Assembly (NCBI RefSeq): GCF_964204645.1
Contig: NC_134028.1
Coordinates: 11,883,001 to 11,947,000, forward strand
DNA length: 64,000 nucleotides
Reading direction: 5' to 3'
DNA from: Tubulanus polymorphus
Lineage: Eukaryota; Nemertea; Palaeonemertea; Tubulaniformes; Tubulanidae
The position numbers and the translations under genes were made by a program. Under the pieces are notes generated by a model. It was not told the DNA's origin. It saw only the letters and a program-made list of their open reading frames with translations, and ran no database searches. The number at the start of each line of letters is the position of its first letter. Position 1 is the first letter of the stretch. Shown one piece after another: positions 50,418 to 60,552 of the stretch.

Positions 50418-50448
50418 ATTCTAGATGGTGCTTACATGTTAAATAGTA

Positions 50449-50574
50449 TTAAAAATCAATATTATTATCAACTTGAGCACAATTAGAAACAACTTTATCT
50501 TTATTATCTGTAATACCTAAATCCTCAATTGTCTTTTCATTATCAATACTATTCTTAAAAGATTTCTTTGACAT
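50449..50574 (-). CDS. 41-aa relative of the 201-aa protein N-terminus
   Basis: Starts MSKKSFKNSIDNEKT, then IEDLGITDNK, and ends NIDF. It aligns with the first 40 residues of the 201-aa gene, from which it is clearly diverged, and is preceded by CTAATATAAATG. Either a truncated paralogue from another element lineage or a short gene in its own right. Confidence 0.5.
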   Translation of the reverse strand: MSKKSFKNSIDNEKTIEDLGITDNKDKVVSNCAQVDNNIDF

Positions 50575-50579
50575 TTATA

Positions 50580-50998
50580 TTAGAGAAAAAGCAAAAAGAA
50601 ATATTATCAGTATTCTTAAAATGATACTAATAAATCTTTAGGTTTATACTTGTGTCTCTTTGGGTTAATACTAGCTATTTGAAGTTATTGTTTTTTAGTA
50701 TTTTTTATTTGTGATATAAAGTATTCTCTTTTTGAAAAGAAATGCAAAAGAAAATATTAAAAATATAATAGAATTCACTATCTATTTGAAGATATGTAAT
50801 TTTTATTTAAATCTTATCAAAATCTATTCAATCTAGTGTCAATTAGAATTGCCAAAAGAAAATATTAAAAATATAATAGAATTCACTGGCTAGTTGAACT
50901 TATTGTTTTTTAAAATACTTTTTATTTAAATTAGGATTCAATATCTCACTACTATTGTCTATCTATTAGGAGCAATTAAATTGTCGAGATAAGTCATT
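50580..50998. repeat. AT-rich region with direct repeats, iteron-like
   Basis: GCAAAAGAAAATATTAAAAA followed by TATAATAGAATTCACT occurs twice (about 50743 and 50852). CTAGTTGAA/CTATTTGAA half-sites recall the iteron region upstream of the 201-aa genes. It ends with the inverted conserved motif GTCGAGATAAGTCATTTCGG (about 50978-50998). No gene is seen. Confidence 0.5.
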
Positions 50999-51060
50999 TC
51001 GGATCCTCGATAGTAAATCCTCAACTGAAAATCAATTCAACGAAACGCCTGGTGGAATTA

Positions 51061-52567
51061 CTATTTCATAAACACATATATTTATTATGCAAATTTTAGC
51101 GATCGAAGATAGAACAATGAAAAGCGATCCTAGAAGACCGCTTTTGCTTCTGCGCATGCGCCAATTATATAATTTATTCTGTAAACTACAACATTCAAAC
51201 ATAGAACAGTAACCAATCAATACTGAACAGCCGTCACCATTAATAACGACCGAACGACTAATGTATGCGCAACTGCAATTCCGGCATATATAATACAGCA
51301 TGATGAAACAGCTTCAGTCTCTTGTGATGAAATATCCATAATTTCTGATTCAGAATCCATCCATCTTCACCTTCTTGATTCAATGGTCTTCATTTTGTTA
51401 TCTAAAAGATATCTAGCGTAGAAAAAAATTAACTTTAAGTTGAACCAGGTTTATGTTAAAATTTAACACGAGTCAAAACATAGCTTGTGAGTTTGGGAAG
51501 TGGCTTGTATTTCACTTTATTACAGCTCGGAGTATTCCAAAGTCACAGAGCTGTTGTTAAATATATATTAATACAAATAACCCCTTTCGGATGTCTTATA
51601 CTCACAGCGTTGTTGTGAAAATGAATTACTGTACTTAAATATGTTTAAAGGTTTCCCTACTTCATAATAACTACAAAAACGGTACTTACATTTAGATTTA
51701 GAACTGTAAACTGTGTTTCGAGAGAGAATATTCAATACGTTATGTATATGTGAATGTTGATTTCTAACTGCCAACGTGGCGCGCGTTCGACCAAGCTGAT
51801 TATTTCTGTACGTTTGCCTGGATGGTAACAGTTGTTCTTTATGATTAAAGTAATTAATTCTTTACAATTGAAAACAAGATATATTTGGTGACAGATGTTT
51901 TAGTAAACAAGAGCTATGTATTATATACATACAAGGCTCAAATGGAGTTGCCGGTTTTCTAATCACTGATTAAAACCACAGAATGCGGTTGATTCTGCGA
52001 GCTACTATTCCATAATTCAACGAATGTCTTTCCTTTAACCAGTTGATCTAAATATAACTGTAAATCTAGTTTATTAGATTTAATTATATTTTCCTTCTTT
52101 TCTAATGGTCTTAAATTTCTCCAGCTCCAGATTAGCTTCTTATTATAATCATCACTCATGTCAAATTTAGAAATCGGCAACACGTGATCATGTGGAAGTA
52201 TTCACCATAATTATCTATATTCATTTTATCGTCGAATTGATATACAATCCATGATTTTAAGAATTCATCTGTACAACCCAACAAATTAGATAGCGTGTAT
52301 GAGTGTTTGTCTTTGTTGAATAAATGTTTTAATCTTGAACTTAAGCATTGCTTCAATTTAAAATTAAGATCTGTTTGATATCTTTCTTTTCGATAATTAT
52401 TACTGTAATCATTATAATGTTCACGATTATTATTTCTCCATTCTCTCATATATTCTGTCATATAATCTGGGTGATTTGTAAAATATGTTTTATCATTCTG
52501 TTTCCAACATGTTTTACAATTATTTCTTAAACCGTCTTTCTTAGTTTTTTGTGTGTAATATTCTGTA
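51061..52567 (-). repeat. Left arm of a large inverted duplication
   Basis: Aligns in inverted orientation with 52801-55217: HNH gene, then the region around ACATACAAGGCTCAAATGGAG, then the degenerate start of the acidic-protein gene near 51400, then the GCATAATAAATATATG end. It lacks the body of the acidic gene present in the right arm. Confidence 0.7.
51959..52567 (-). pseudogene. HNH-type endonuclease gene, 5'-truncated and frameshifted
   Basis: Reads CKTCWKQND, then a helical DNA-binding region (SRLKHLFNKDKH, LLGCTDEFLKSWI), then DHVLPISKFD and NLRPLEKKEN. A short deletion near 52190 breaks the frame exactly at the HNH signature. The N-terminal zinc-binding half is cut off by the palindrome at 52568. 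Confidence 0.8.
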
Positions 52568-52720
52568 AGTAATAGGGATAATAGGCGTTCATACCAAAGG
52601 TCAAACGGTCGAGCTCATAAAAAATGAAAAAATAAGTTCTCGCACGCTCGTATTTATTTTTCATTTTTTACTCGCCCGCCCCTTCAACCTTTGATATGAA
52701 CGCCTATTATCCCTATTACT
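52568..52720. repeat. Terminal palindrome between the two HNH genes
   Basis: AGTAATAGGGATAATAGGCG ... its complement ... CCCTATTACT, 153 bp, with an AT-rich inner stem (AAAAATGAAAAAATAAG / TATTTATTTTTCATTTTT). Same family as 13789-13930 and 30978-31165. It marks the centre of the inverted duplication. Confidence 0.85.
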
Positions 52721-52800
52721 CTTAAAATATTCATATATATGAATAAAATATAAATGAATAACTTCTAAAATCAATTTAGTAACAAATATTTGATATTAAA
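52721..52800 (+). promoter_or_regulatory. Upstream region of the plus-strand HNH gene
   Basis: CTTAAAATATTCATATATAT ... AATAACTTCTAAAATCAATT ... TTGATATTAAAATGG, the same blocks as 31166-31224. Confidence 0.55.
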
Positions 52801-53723
52801 ATGGAATCAGAACAATCTCAAACTATCAATATTACAAATAACACTGGTGTCATAAATATATACTACAAGAAATGTTCTAAATGTGAATTAGATAAATTAG
52901 CTATAACAGAATTTAGTAAGCGTAATAGAACGATGACCACACTCAAACGTGGTGAACGGATAATAAGATAAAATCCCACTATTTACAGATTAAAAGAATT
53001 TAAAAACCCGATTTTATTTATTAAATTATTATTTATTTATTCAGGTCACCTGACGATGATCTCTAGGGTGAGATCGAAACGTCGTGTCTTTTAAATATTT
53101 TAGATTTAATAAATAAAATCTGGTTTTTAAATTCTTTTAAACTGTAAATAGTGGGATTTTATCTTATTAGTAAGCGTAAGATTAGCAAAGATGGTTTTCA
53201 ATATTGCTGTAAAACTTGCACTAAACTATATAACAAACAATACCGAGAAGATAATATAGAACATTATAATTATTATATGACAGAATATATGAGAGAAAGA
53301 TATAAAACAGATCTTAATTTTAGATTGAAACGATGCTTAAGATCTAGATTAACACAATTATTCAACAAAGAAACTCATTCAGAAACACTATCTAATTTGT
53401 TGGGTTGTTCAGATGAATTCTTAAAATCATGGATTATATATCAGTTTGATGATGAAATGAATGAAAAAAACTATGGTGAATACTTTCATATTGATCACGT
53501 GTTGCCGATTTCTAAATTTGACATGAGTGATGATTATAATAAGAAGCTAATATGGAGCTGGAGAAATTTAAGACCTTTAGAAAAGAAGGAAAATATAATT
53601 AAACCTAATAAACTAGATTTACAGTTATATTTAGATCGACTGGTTAAAGCAAAGACATTTGTTGAATTATGGAATAGTAGCTCGCAGAATCAACCGCATT
53701 CTGAGGTTTTAATCAGTGGTTAG
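52801..53723 (+). pseudogene. HNH-type endonuclease gene interrupted by a small element
   Basis: N-terminus MESEQSQTINITNNTG, then a treble-clef-like half (KCSKCELDKLAITEFSK). The insertion at 52926-53168 comes next, then KDGFQYCCKTCTKLYN, a helical region, and the catalytic part HIDHVLPISKFD ... NLRPLEKKEN. This architecture is that of the HNH homing-type endonucleases common in giant viruses and their mobile elements. Without the insertion the frame would be nearly complete. Its C-terminal domain recurs as a separate ORF at 55303-55518. Confidence 0.8.
52926..53168. mobile_element. 243-bp foldback insertion with hammerhead-like core
   Basis: Flanked by an 11-base direct repeat (AGTAAGCGTAA, 52915-52925 and 53169-53179). 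Inside, long inverted arms (AAAATCCCACTATTTACAG ... complement) surround CTGACGA (53050-53056), a 6-bp stem GATCTC/GAGATC, and GAAA (53076-53079). This has the form of a hammerhead ribozyme core (CUGANGA-stem II-GAAA), as found in Penelope-like elements and retrozymes. Stem I and the cleavage site are not convincing by eye. Confidence 0.6.
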
Positions 53724-54078
53724 AAAACCGGCAACTCTATTTGAGCCTTGTATGTATATAATACATAGCTTTTGCTTACTACTAAAACATCTGTCGTCAA
53801 ATATATCTTGTTTTCAATTTTAAAGAATTAATTAACTTCATCATAAAGAACATCTGTTACAATCCAGGCAAACGTGCAGAAATAATTAGTCTGGTCGAAC
53901 GTGCGCCACGTCGGCAGTTAGAAATCAACATTCACATACATAGTACGTATTGGATATTCTCTCTCAAAACACAGTTTACAGTTCTAAATCTACCGTTTTT
54001 GTAGTTATTATGAAGTAGGGAAACCTTTAAACATATTTAAGTACAGTAATTCATTTTCACGATATCTTTTAGATTAAA
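53724..54078. other. Spacer between HNH and acidic-protein genes
   Basis: Non-coding; inverted homologue of about 51430-51958. The last bases (CTTTTAGATTAAAATGG) form the start context of the next gene. Confidence 0.5.
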
Positions 54079-54504
54079 ATGGAACACAAAGATGAACCAG
54101 AAATTCTAAGCCAACCATCGGAAGAGGAACCAGAAACGATGGATAGTGAAACTCAGGAATCAATAGAAATGGAGGATGAAACTCTCGTAATTGACGAACA
54201 AACTTCACAAAAATTACAAGAACATTTGGACTATCATCAAGAAATGGTGAAAATTCTGAGTGATGTAATACGTAATAAACAATTACCACGCATACCATTA
54301 TTGCCACAATCACCAGCAACGCGACTTAAATTGCTGTTGGGACGCAAAGAATCGAAAACTAAGAAAATGAGTGGAGAAGAGTTGAACGAGTTTTTAAAAT
54401 CTAAATTAATCATTGAAACAGAACATTTAAACTTTCCAGAAATACAAAGTGTAGAAGTTATTTCATTTGCCGAAATTACTGATATCTTTAAAAAAAAGTT
54501 ATAA
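54079..54504 (+). CDS. 141-aa acidic protein, unknown
   Basis: The first 45 residues are very rich in Glu/Ser/Thr (SEEEPETMDSETQES); then a helical middle (LQEHLDYHQEMVKILSD) and a basic stretch (LKLLLGRKESKTKKMSG). No known domain. ATTAAAATGG start context like the HNH gene. Degenerate versions of its start occur at about 51300-51410 (minus) and 56566-56650, showing that the gene belongs to this repeat module. Accessory cargo is the best description. Confidence 0.6.
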   Translation: MEHKDEPEILSQPSEEEPETMDSETQESIEMEDETLVIDEQTSQKLQEHLDYHQEMVKILSDVIRNKQLPRIPLLPQSPATRLKLLLGRKESKTKKMSGEELNEFLKSKLIIETEHLNFPEIQSVEVISFAEITDIFKKKL

Positions 54505-54533
54505 AACCATATTAAATAGAAAAGCAAATCACC

Positions 54534-54807
54534 TATGGGACCACATCATTTTCGGGGGTTATCTAAATATAGGGTTTACAATGTTTGATAAAGAAACTGC
54601 GGGGATTTCTTGGGGGCGTGGGTTAAAAAGAACATAGATATCAGTGCCGGCTTTGAAAGAAAACTGAGAAGAGTTGGTAGATTAATAAAATATGAAAAAT
54701 TCAAAATATTAGGTTTAGCATTTAGTGAAGTAGTCAGATATTTGCCAGAAATTGAAGAAATGATTGGAAACAATCCAGTAATTAAAGAATTCTGGACGAA
54801 ATTATAA
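54534..54807 (+). pseudogene. Small basic protein gene, probably frameshifted
   Basis: A 65-codon open end (WVKKNIDISAGFERKLRRVG ... LPEIEEMIGNN) is preceded by short open pieces in other frames from 54534 and 54582, suggesting lost frame. Not recognised. Confidence 0.4.
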
Positions 54808-55217
54808 ATTACAACATTGAAGATCTTTGTAATATAGATATCAAAAAATGTAATCTCGATTGTGTAAATCTGCTTTAATATTGTATTGTTATGCATTAGT
54901 CGTTCGGTCGTTGTTAATGGCGGCGGCTGTTCTGTATTAATTGTTTACTAGTAACTAAGTATTGCGCAATAACCAGTCCGATTGGACCGCTTTTCTATTG
55001 TTCTCCATTGTTCTATCTTCGATCGTTGTTGACGGAAACAGCTGCTCAATATTGATTGGTTACAGTTCTAAGTTTGAATGTTGAAGTTGACAGAATAAAA
55101 ATATAACTGTGTATTACGCAATAACCGGTCCGATGGGACCGCCTTTCTATTGTTCTCCATTGTTCTATCTTCGATCGCTAAAATTTGCATAATAAATATA
55201 CGTGTTTATGAAATAGT
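54808..55217. repeat. Module end with internal duplication
   Basis: Two related stretches (ACCAGTCCGATTGGACCGCT near 54971 and ACCGGTCCGATGGGACCGCC near 55124), each followed by CTATTGTTCTCCATTGTTCT, repeat within the segment. Related sequence occurs at 51.06-51.30 kb (inverted) and 56.75-56.87 kb. It ends TTTATGAAATAGT, the site where the TIR of copy 3 is attached. Confidence 0.55.
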
Positions 55218-55302
55218 AGTAATTGGAAGATGTGGGTTTCATACCAGAGTACTAGAGTACTAAACACCACTCATCACCACAAGTAATTTTTTTTCCTAAT
55301 AA
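55218..55302 (+). repeat. Left TIR of copy 3
   Basis: AGTAATTGGAAGATGTGGGT ... ACACCACTCATCACCACAAG, T-run, CCTAATAAATGG. Homologous to the copy 1 TIR. A second partial copy of its inner part lies at 55614-55651. Confidence 0.85.
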
Positions 55303-55518
55303 ATGGAAAGGAATGATGAATACAATAAAAAACTTATTTGGGGTTGGAAAAATTTAAGGCCTTTAGAAAAGAAAGAAAATCAAATCAAATCTAATAAACT
55401 AGATTTACAGTTCTATTTAGAACAGTTAACAAAGGCAAAGAAATTTATTGATCAATGGAACAATGATCCAAATAATGAACGATACGTTGAGGAATTTGAT
55501 ATCAAGGATCCGAAATGA
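55303..55518 (+). CDS. 71-aa ORF equal to the HNH protein C-terminal end
   Basis: Reads DEYNKKLIWGWKNLRPLEKK and on to YVEEFDIKDPK. It corresponds to the last part of the HNH gene, after the catalytic HNH histidines, now attached to a TIR and a TAAATG start. It lacks the catalytic centre, so it could only be a remnant or a DNA-binding leftover. Confidence 0.55.
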   Translation: MERNDEYNKKLIWGWKNLRPLEKKENQIKSNKLDLQFYLEQLTKAKKFIDQWNNDPNNERYVEEFDIKDPK

Positions 55519-55651
55519 CTTATCTGGACAGTTATAATTACTGCTCCTAATAGATGCTGTGAGGCTTGGGTGAGAACGGTTAATAGCGTACTTGTTATAC
55601 AAGGGGAAGTAATCCCCACTCATCACCACAAGTAATTTCTTTTCCTAATAA
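55519..55651. promoter_or_regulatory. Conserved motif and duplicated TIR-internal start region
   Basis: Holds part of the conserved CCGAAATGACTTATCTGGAC motif (with TAATTACTGCTCCTA), then CACTCATCACCACAAG and CCTAATAAATGG before the next gene. Confidence 0.5.
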
Positions 55652-55974
55652 ATGGGAGATAGAAAAGCATTCTTAGCAACAATAAATAACAGAATAAAAC
55701 CATCAAAAAACAATTTGAAATAAAAAAAGTTGACGTTACAAAAGAAATTGAACATAAAATATTGAAATTAGAAAAGATAAAAACTAAATATGGAGAGAAA
55801 GTATCAGCGAATTTAAGCTACTGTAATGTTAGTACATCGCGAGAATTTTAAGTGTTTTTACCTGATAAATGGGTTTCATTGAGTACAGAGGAATTAAAAG
55901 ATTTAGAAGGATTTAAAATAATCTATCATGGGAAAAATGAAGACGGTCATCATGATTTAGAAATTGTTGATTAA
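55652..55974 (+). pseudogene. 108-aa gene, frameshifted
   Basis: Homologue of 14242-14568. A small deletion near 55703 shifts the frame and a TAA appears near 55848; the end (GKNEDGHHDLEIVD) is intact. Confidence 0.8.
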
Positions 55975-56924
55975 ATAAGAAATAAAAATAATGAATATCT
56001 AGAATCCAAAATGACCTTAGTCGTTTTATAAACAACAACAATCATACAATCAAACATCTGTTACATGTTATTATAAGAGAGTGCTTCATTTGAATATTGA
56101 TCAATCAAACAGGTCAAACCGCCCATATGCAATTGTATTAGGTTGTTTACAAAAGCATCTGTCGCACGTTATATTCAGTTGAATAGGGTGTATCTCATTT
56201 GAATATTGATCGAATGTTCTATTTCAGTTGAAAAGGATTAATCAATTATATTACAAAGGAAGGAACATCTGTTGCACCAGACATTGTTTAGCTAGTGAAT
56301 AACTGGTAGTTATAAACGCGCAGCACATAAGCATAGGAACGTATAGGATATTCTCTCTATAAACACAATTTTAGGAGTTTACAGTTATAAATGTAAGTAC
56401 TGTTTTTGTTGTTATTAAGGCGTTGGGAAACGTTAAATCTGTAAAACTTATCCTGGTAAGATGCGCCACAAAATGGCCATGTTTAAGTGATGTAATTAAT
56501 ATTTTACAACTACAACTTCAAGTTAGTTTTATTCTACGTTAGATATTTATCTTTTAGATAACAAAATGAAGGCCATTGAATCAAGAAAGTGAAGATAGAT
56601 GGATGTGGAATCAGAAATTATGGATATTTCAACTCATGAGACTGTAGCAGTTTAGCCATACTGTAAAGGCTTCCAATGCATTACGTTTGTCGGAATTTCA
56701 ATTGCGTCATTAAGCTGTTGTTAATGTCACACAGTGACAGATGTTGTATTGTATTTTATTGATTCCTGCATTCCGCGCATACCTTACCGCTCCTCTCAGG
56801 AGCGGCTTGGAATGTGGAAATCGATAATGATTGTAGAATAAAATATATGTGTTTATGAAATAGTATTTCCACCAGTCGTTTCTTTGAATTTATTTTCAGT
56901 TTTAGGATTGATTATCGAGAGTCC
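55975..56924. repeat. Degenerate module related to 51.0-51.8 kb
   Basis: Contains the GATATTCTCTCTATAAACAC and TTTTAGATAACAAAATGAAG segments shared with 51.4-51.75 kb (inverted) and 53.9-54.08 kb, a broken start of the acidic-protein gene (56566 on), and TATGTGTTTATGAAATAGTA near 56847. No intact gene. Confidence 0.55.
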
Positions 56925-57010
56925 GAAATGACTTATCTGGACAGTTATAATTACTGCTCCTATAGATAAACAATAGTAGTGAGATGGTGCCGTATGGCAC
57001 CCACATGGTG
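56925..57010. terminator. Conserved convergent-spacer motif with hairpin, copy 3
   Basis: CCGAAATGACTTATCTGGAC and the perfect GGTGCC GTAT GGCACC stem-loop (56986-57001), as at 14611-14690. Confidence 0.55.
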
Positions 57011-57068
57011 ATATTCAATTAATATTCAATTAATTAAAAAAATTATTTTTTTGCTTTTTTCTAAAATA

Positions 57069-57437
57069 TTAATCCATTTTTTTTATTGTCAATTTTGGAA
57101 TTTCAGAAGTATTTTCATTTTTGATAACAGTTGTTTCAGAATTATTAATATCATGAATTTTATTTGATTTCTTATACCAATTACACCCAATCAAAATGAA
57201 TACAATTACAAATCCAACTGTAAAATATAAATATTTATCAAATATTCTATTATCAGAAGGAGTAGAAATAACAATATTTTCATTATTTTTATTAACATTT
57301 CTATTACTTATTTTTTCTTTTACAGCTTTTTTATATTCTTGTGATTTAATTCCTAATTGCCGAGACCATTCAATTTGTTTCTGTGATCTCGGTTTTTTCT
57401 TCACAGTTAATTCCTTCACTTCTTCCACCTCGCTCAT
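57069..57437 (-). CDS. 122-aa single-pass membrane protein, copy 3
   Basis: Same length as 14734-15102, with a handful of substitutions and the same central membrane segment. Overlaps the 201-aa gene by 68 bp as in copy 1. Confidence 0.75.
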   Translation of the reverse strand: MSEVEEVKELTVKKKPRSQKQIEWSRQLGIKSQEYKKAVKEKISNRNVNKNNENIVISTPSDNRIFDKYLYFTVGFVIVFILIGCNWYKKSNKIHDINNSETTVIKNENTSEIPKLTIKKMD

Positions 57438-57975
57438 TTATTATAGAAATATTTTTACTTTCAATATTTGAAAATGTTATAACTCCAGTTGATAATAATG
57501 TCATAAATCCGCCTAATTGAAATGATAAATATCCAATCCATTTATTTAATTCAGTCATAACTAAATAGTCATTTTTTAAATCGGAATATAATCTATTTTC
57601 ATCTTCAATTGGTAGTATATAATTACATAATTTACTATAACCTTTTACTACATTTTCTGATATCGCGTCATTAATTCTAGCTGTTCTCGCGGCTTCATAA
57701 ATCTTAAATAATCTAATAATTTCATCTGATTTCATTGTATCTAATTCATTATAAGTTAAATTTTTACCGACAAAATTTTTACATTTTCCAGATGCTATTA
57801 ATATTTCTAATTGATGTTTACAATAAAGATAATATTCATAATTATTATTTGTTGTAACATTATTCAAAGCACCATCATCTGGAGTTAATTTTGTTTCTGT
57901 TATTCCTAAATCATCTAAAGTTTTTTCAATTGGAACATCACCATTTTTAGATTTTATTTTCTTTTCACCTCCCAT
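57370..57975 (-). CDS. 201-aa conserved protein, copy 3
   Basis: Nearly identical to 15035-15640, differing at only a few residues. Both this gene and the 122-aa gene are intact although most of copy 3 is deleted. Confidence 0.75.
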   Translation of the reverse strand: MGGEKKIKSKNGDVPIEKTLDDLGITETKLTPDDGALNNVTTNNNYEYYLYCKHQLEILIASGKCKNFVGKNLTYNELDTMKSDEIIRLFKIYEAARTARINDAISENVVKGYSKLCNYILPIEDENRLYSDLKNDYLVMTELNKWIGYLSFQLGGFMTLLSTGVITFSNIESKNISIINERGGRSEGINCEEKTEITETN

Positions 57976-58230
57976 TTATATAACAAATAAATTAGTTGTG
58001 TTGTTGCAACTAGAATTCAACTAGAATGTAACTAGAATTCAACTAGATTAACAAGCTAGATGAAATATTGTTGTTTTTGTTTATTTCTTGTTAAATCTAG
58101 TTGATTTTTGTTACAACTACCAATAACTAGAATTCAACTAGAATGTAACTAGAATTCAATTAGATTAACAAGCAAGTTGAATTCAAATAAATTCAAATTT
58201 AAATGGGTGTTGTAATCTAGATAGTAATTT
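57976..58230. repeat. Iteron region, copy 3
   Basis: CAACTAGAATT / TAACTAGAATTC repeats in the same place and orientation as 15641-15935. The part next to the ATPase also contains the untranslated remainder of that gene. Confidence 0.7.
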
Positions 58231-58791
58231 TTATCTTTTAATATTTTTCAACTTATCCATATATTCATTATGTAAATCATGTGGAATAATATCATTTTCC
58301 TCAAGTGCATTTTTCATCGATTTTCTGTCTTTATTGTAGAATAAAACTAGAAATCTAATGTTTTCTCTCAAGTCTTTAACAATTGAATTATATTTTTGAT
58401 TTAAAACCCAAGTTGTTATCCCAAAATGTCTGCCAGAAAAAGCTAAATAGCATAACTCACTTTCTCTAACTTTTGAATCATGTAAATTTGCGCAATCATC
58501 TATGATAAATAATGTATTTGATCCTTTATAAATATCAATTGCTATTTTTATACAATTATCTAAATTTTCTTTAACTGTTTTAGGATCTAATATAATGAAT
58601 TTATTATTTCTAGTAATATTTCTATCATAAGTTTGATTAAATTCATATGTTGGACAAAATAATACTATATTATCAAAATAGTTTTTATAAATAGTTTCTA
58701 ATAAATTTAATATAAAATAAGTTTTTCCACAATTTGTTACACCAGAAATTAACATATTATGAGGTTCAAATATAAATAATTCCTTATTCAT
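58231..58791 (-). CDS. Packaging ATPase, copy 3, shortened by a nonsense codon
   Basis: Walker A GVTNCGKT and Walker B LFIIDDC are intact. A TAA replaces a codon about 16 residues before the normal end, so the product lacks the last basic/aromatic tail. Confidence 0.8.
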   Translation of the reverse strand: MNKELFIFEPHNMLISGVTNCGKTYFILNLLETIYKNYFDNIVLFCPTYEFNQTYDRNITRNNKFIILDPKTVKENLDNCIKIAIDIYKGSNTLFIIDDCANLHDSKVRESELCYLAFSGRHFGITTWVLNQKYNSIVKDLRENIRFLVLFYNKDRKSMKNALEENDIIPHDLHNEYMDKLKNIKR

Positions 58792-59810
58792 TTATATATT
58801 TTTAATTTTACTTGATAATATCCATTCATTAAATTTATCTGGCCATCCAACCCATTTTACTAAAGAATATTTTTTTCCTTTAATAGTTTTTGTTTTTAAT
58901 ACTTTTTCAATTTTATATTCTTGTTCTAGATTTTCAGTAGTTAAACTTAATTCTTCTTCGTAAAAGTAGCCATCAACTTCTTCACCATCTAAATCTTCTA
59001 ATTTATAGACATATGGTTTTGTTGTTATTACCTTTTTTATTTTATATATTTCTCTAGTAAAATTTCGATCGTATCCTTTATCAAATATCTTTTTTTTCTA
59101 GCATCAATAGGTTTCATTCCAATAGAAGAATGATAAGAATTATTATATCCTTCTATCAATTTTGGTAAAACATCAATCCATTTAAAAGTATTATTTGCTG
59201 TAAAATATTTCCACATTCTTGTTCTTAATGTTCTATTAAATCGTTCAACAACTGCAGCTTTTTTATCCGATTTTGTTGAAAAATATTTAATATTATGATA
59301 ATCTAAGAGTTCATGAACAAGTGAATTATCAAACTCTTTTCCATCATCAAATTGTATTTTTTCTGGTTTTAGTTTATCATCCGAAAGAAATGTTCTTAAA
59401 ACATTTGATGTTTGTACAGCATCTTTTCCATAAAGTGGGAAACTCCATACAAAACGACTAAAAATATCAATTATATTCAATAACCACCAATAATCATCAT
59501 TATCTTTCTTAACATTTTTCATATCAATTAAATCTCCTTGCCACTGTTGATCTACATAACTTACCATAGTTTTACGAGTTTTATATTTTCTAACAATTTT
59601 TTTATGTGTTGTATATGTTGGTTGTTCTAACATAAATTCATTTATATCTTTATATTTATCTAAATTTTGTGGGTTTATCTTATCTAATTTATCTTGTTTT
59701 ACTTTACTCCATATATTTTTGGTAGAAGAATAAGCAACCGAACTCTCAGGGTTGTAATATAAATTTCTTAAATATTGTTCTTTAGTATTAGGAGTTTTTT
59801 TACCACCCAT
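58792..59810 (-). pseudogene. int: Integrase, copy 3, internal deletion
   Basis: The DDE core is complete (GDLID, QFDDGKEF, VERFNRTLR). A deletion near 59095, between the core and the chromodomain, joins out of frame. The chromodomain part remains at 58792-59080. Confidence 0.88.
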
Positions 59811-59840
59811 TTATATATCGTTAATTTTAACTTTATATTT

Positions 59841-60003
59841 CTAATATTGAATACTATCTAATTGAGAATTTACAATATTTAATTGTGCGTCAGATATAAT
59901 ATAAATGTGCATTTTAAAATTTTTGTCTCCTCTTTTCTTTTTCATGAATAATTGTATTCCATCTTTAGTGTTCTGTAGTTTTTTCCAGAACCATGTAATG
60001 AAT
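59841..60003 (-). pseudogene. Capsid-protein gene, C-terminal fragment
   Basis: Matches the last ~55 codons of 17703-18950 up to the GSGKKLQNT region, with one base missing; the rest of the gene is deleted. Confidence 0.75.
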
Positions 60004-60106
60004 TGCTTCGAAAGTTTTTGTAGGATCGATTAAATTGCAATAAATATAAGTGTGTAAAAGGTATTATATTTGAGATGCATTCTGCGTTTCCAGTAACTGT
60101 ACTAAT
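60004..60106 (-). pseudogene. Penton-like gene, internal fragment
   Basis: About 100 bases matching the segment around IYCNLIDPTKTFEA, joined directly to the capsid fragment on one side and to PolB on the other. Confidence 0.7.
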
Positions 60107-60232
60107 ATATCATCTTTATATTCTAGTTTCAATTTATTTTCTAAGTGTGTTTTAGTTTTATTATGTCTTGCCTTTTGAGATTTATCTATATTGATTTTAC
60201 ATGTTGGACAGTAGTACTTATTTGCTTCCATT
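60107..60232 (-). pseudogene. polB: PolB, N-terminal fragment
   Basis: About 42 codons from the start, MEANKYYCPTCKINIDKSQK and on to LEYKDDILV, including the first zinc finger. It matches the start of the copy 2 PolB, not that of copy 1, and has the GATATTGAAATGG start context. Confidence 0.8.
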
Positions 60233-60267
60233 TCAATATCAAAATTTTTATTAAAATTGATTTCATA

Positions 60268-60552
60268 CTATTCGAAATCTATATCATGGTGCCCTTTTTC
60301 ATTCTTACCTTTGTATATGAAATAGAAATCACCAGAACATAATTCTTCTAGATCTTCACTAGATAATCTATGAAATCTATCTGGTAAATATGTTCTGAAT
60401 TTATATTTATTTCCTTTTAATCCTTCCTATTCTAAGTGGATAACTAATTTATTACCATATCTATTAGTAATTGTTTCAAAATTTGTAATTAAATATTTCT
60501 TATGTAATGTGAATTCATTTAACTTCTTAAATTTATAATCTACAGATTTGAC
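60268..60552 (-). pseudogene. SKQ-type small gene, larger part
   Basis: C-terminal portion ending KGKNEKGHHDIDFE, with one in-frame TAG near 60424. Its N-terminal codons (MASKQIHSE) are found at 62156-62203, so the gene is split by a 1.6-kb insertion. Confidence 0.7.
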
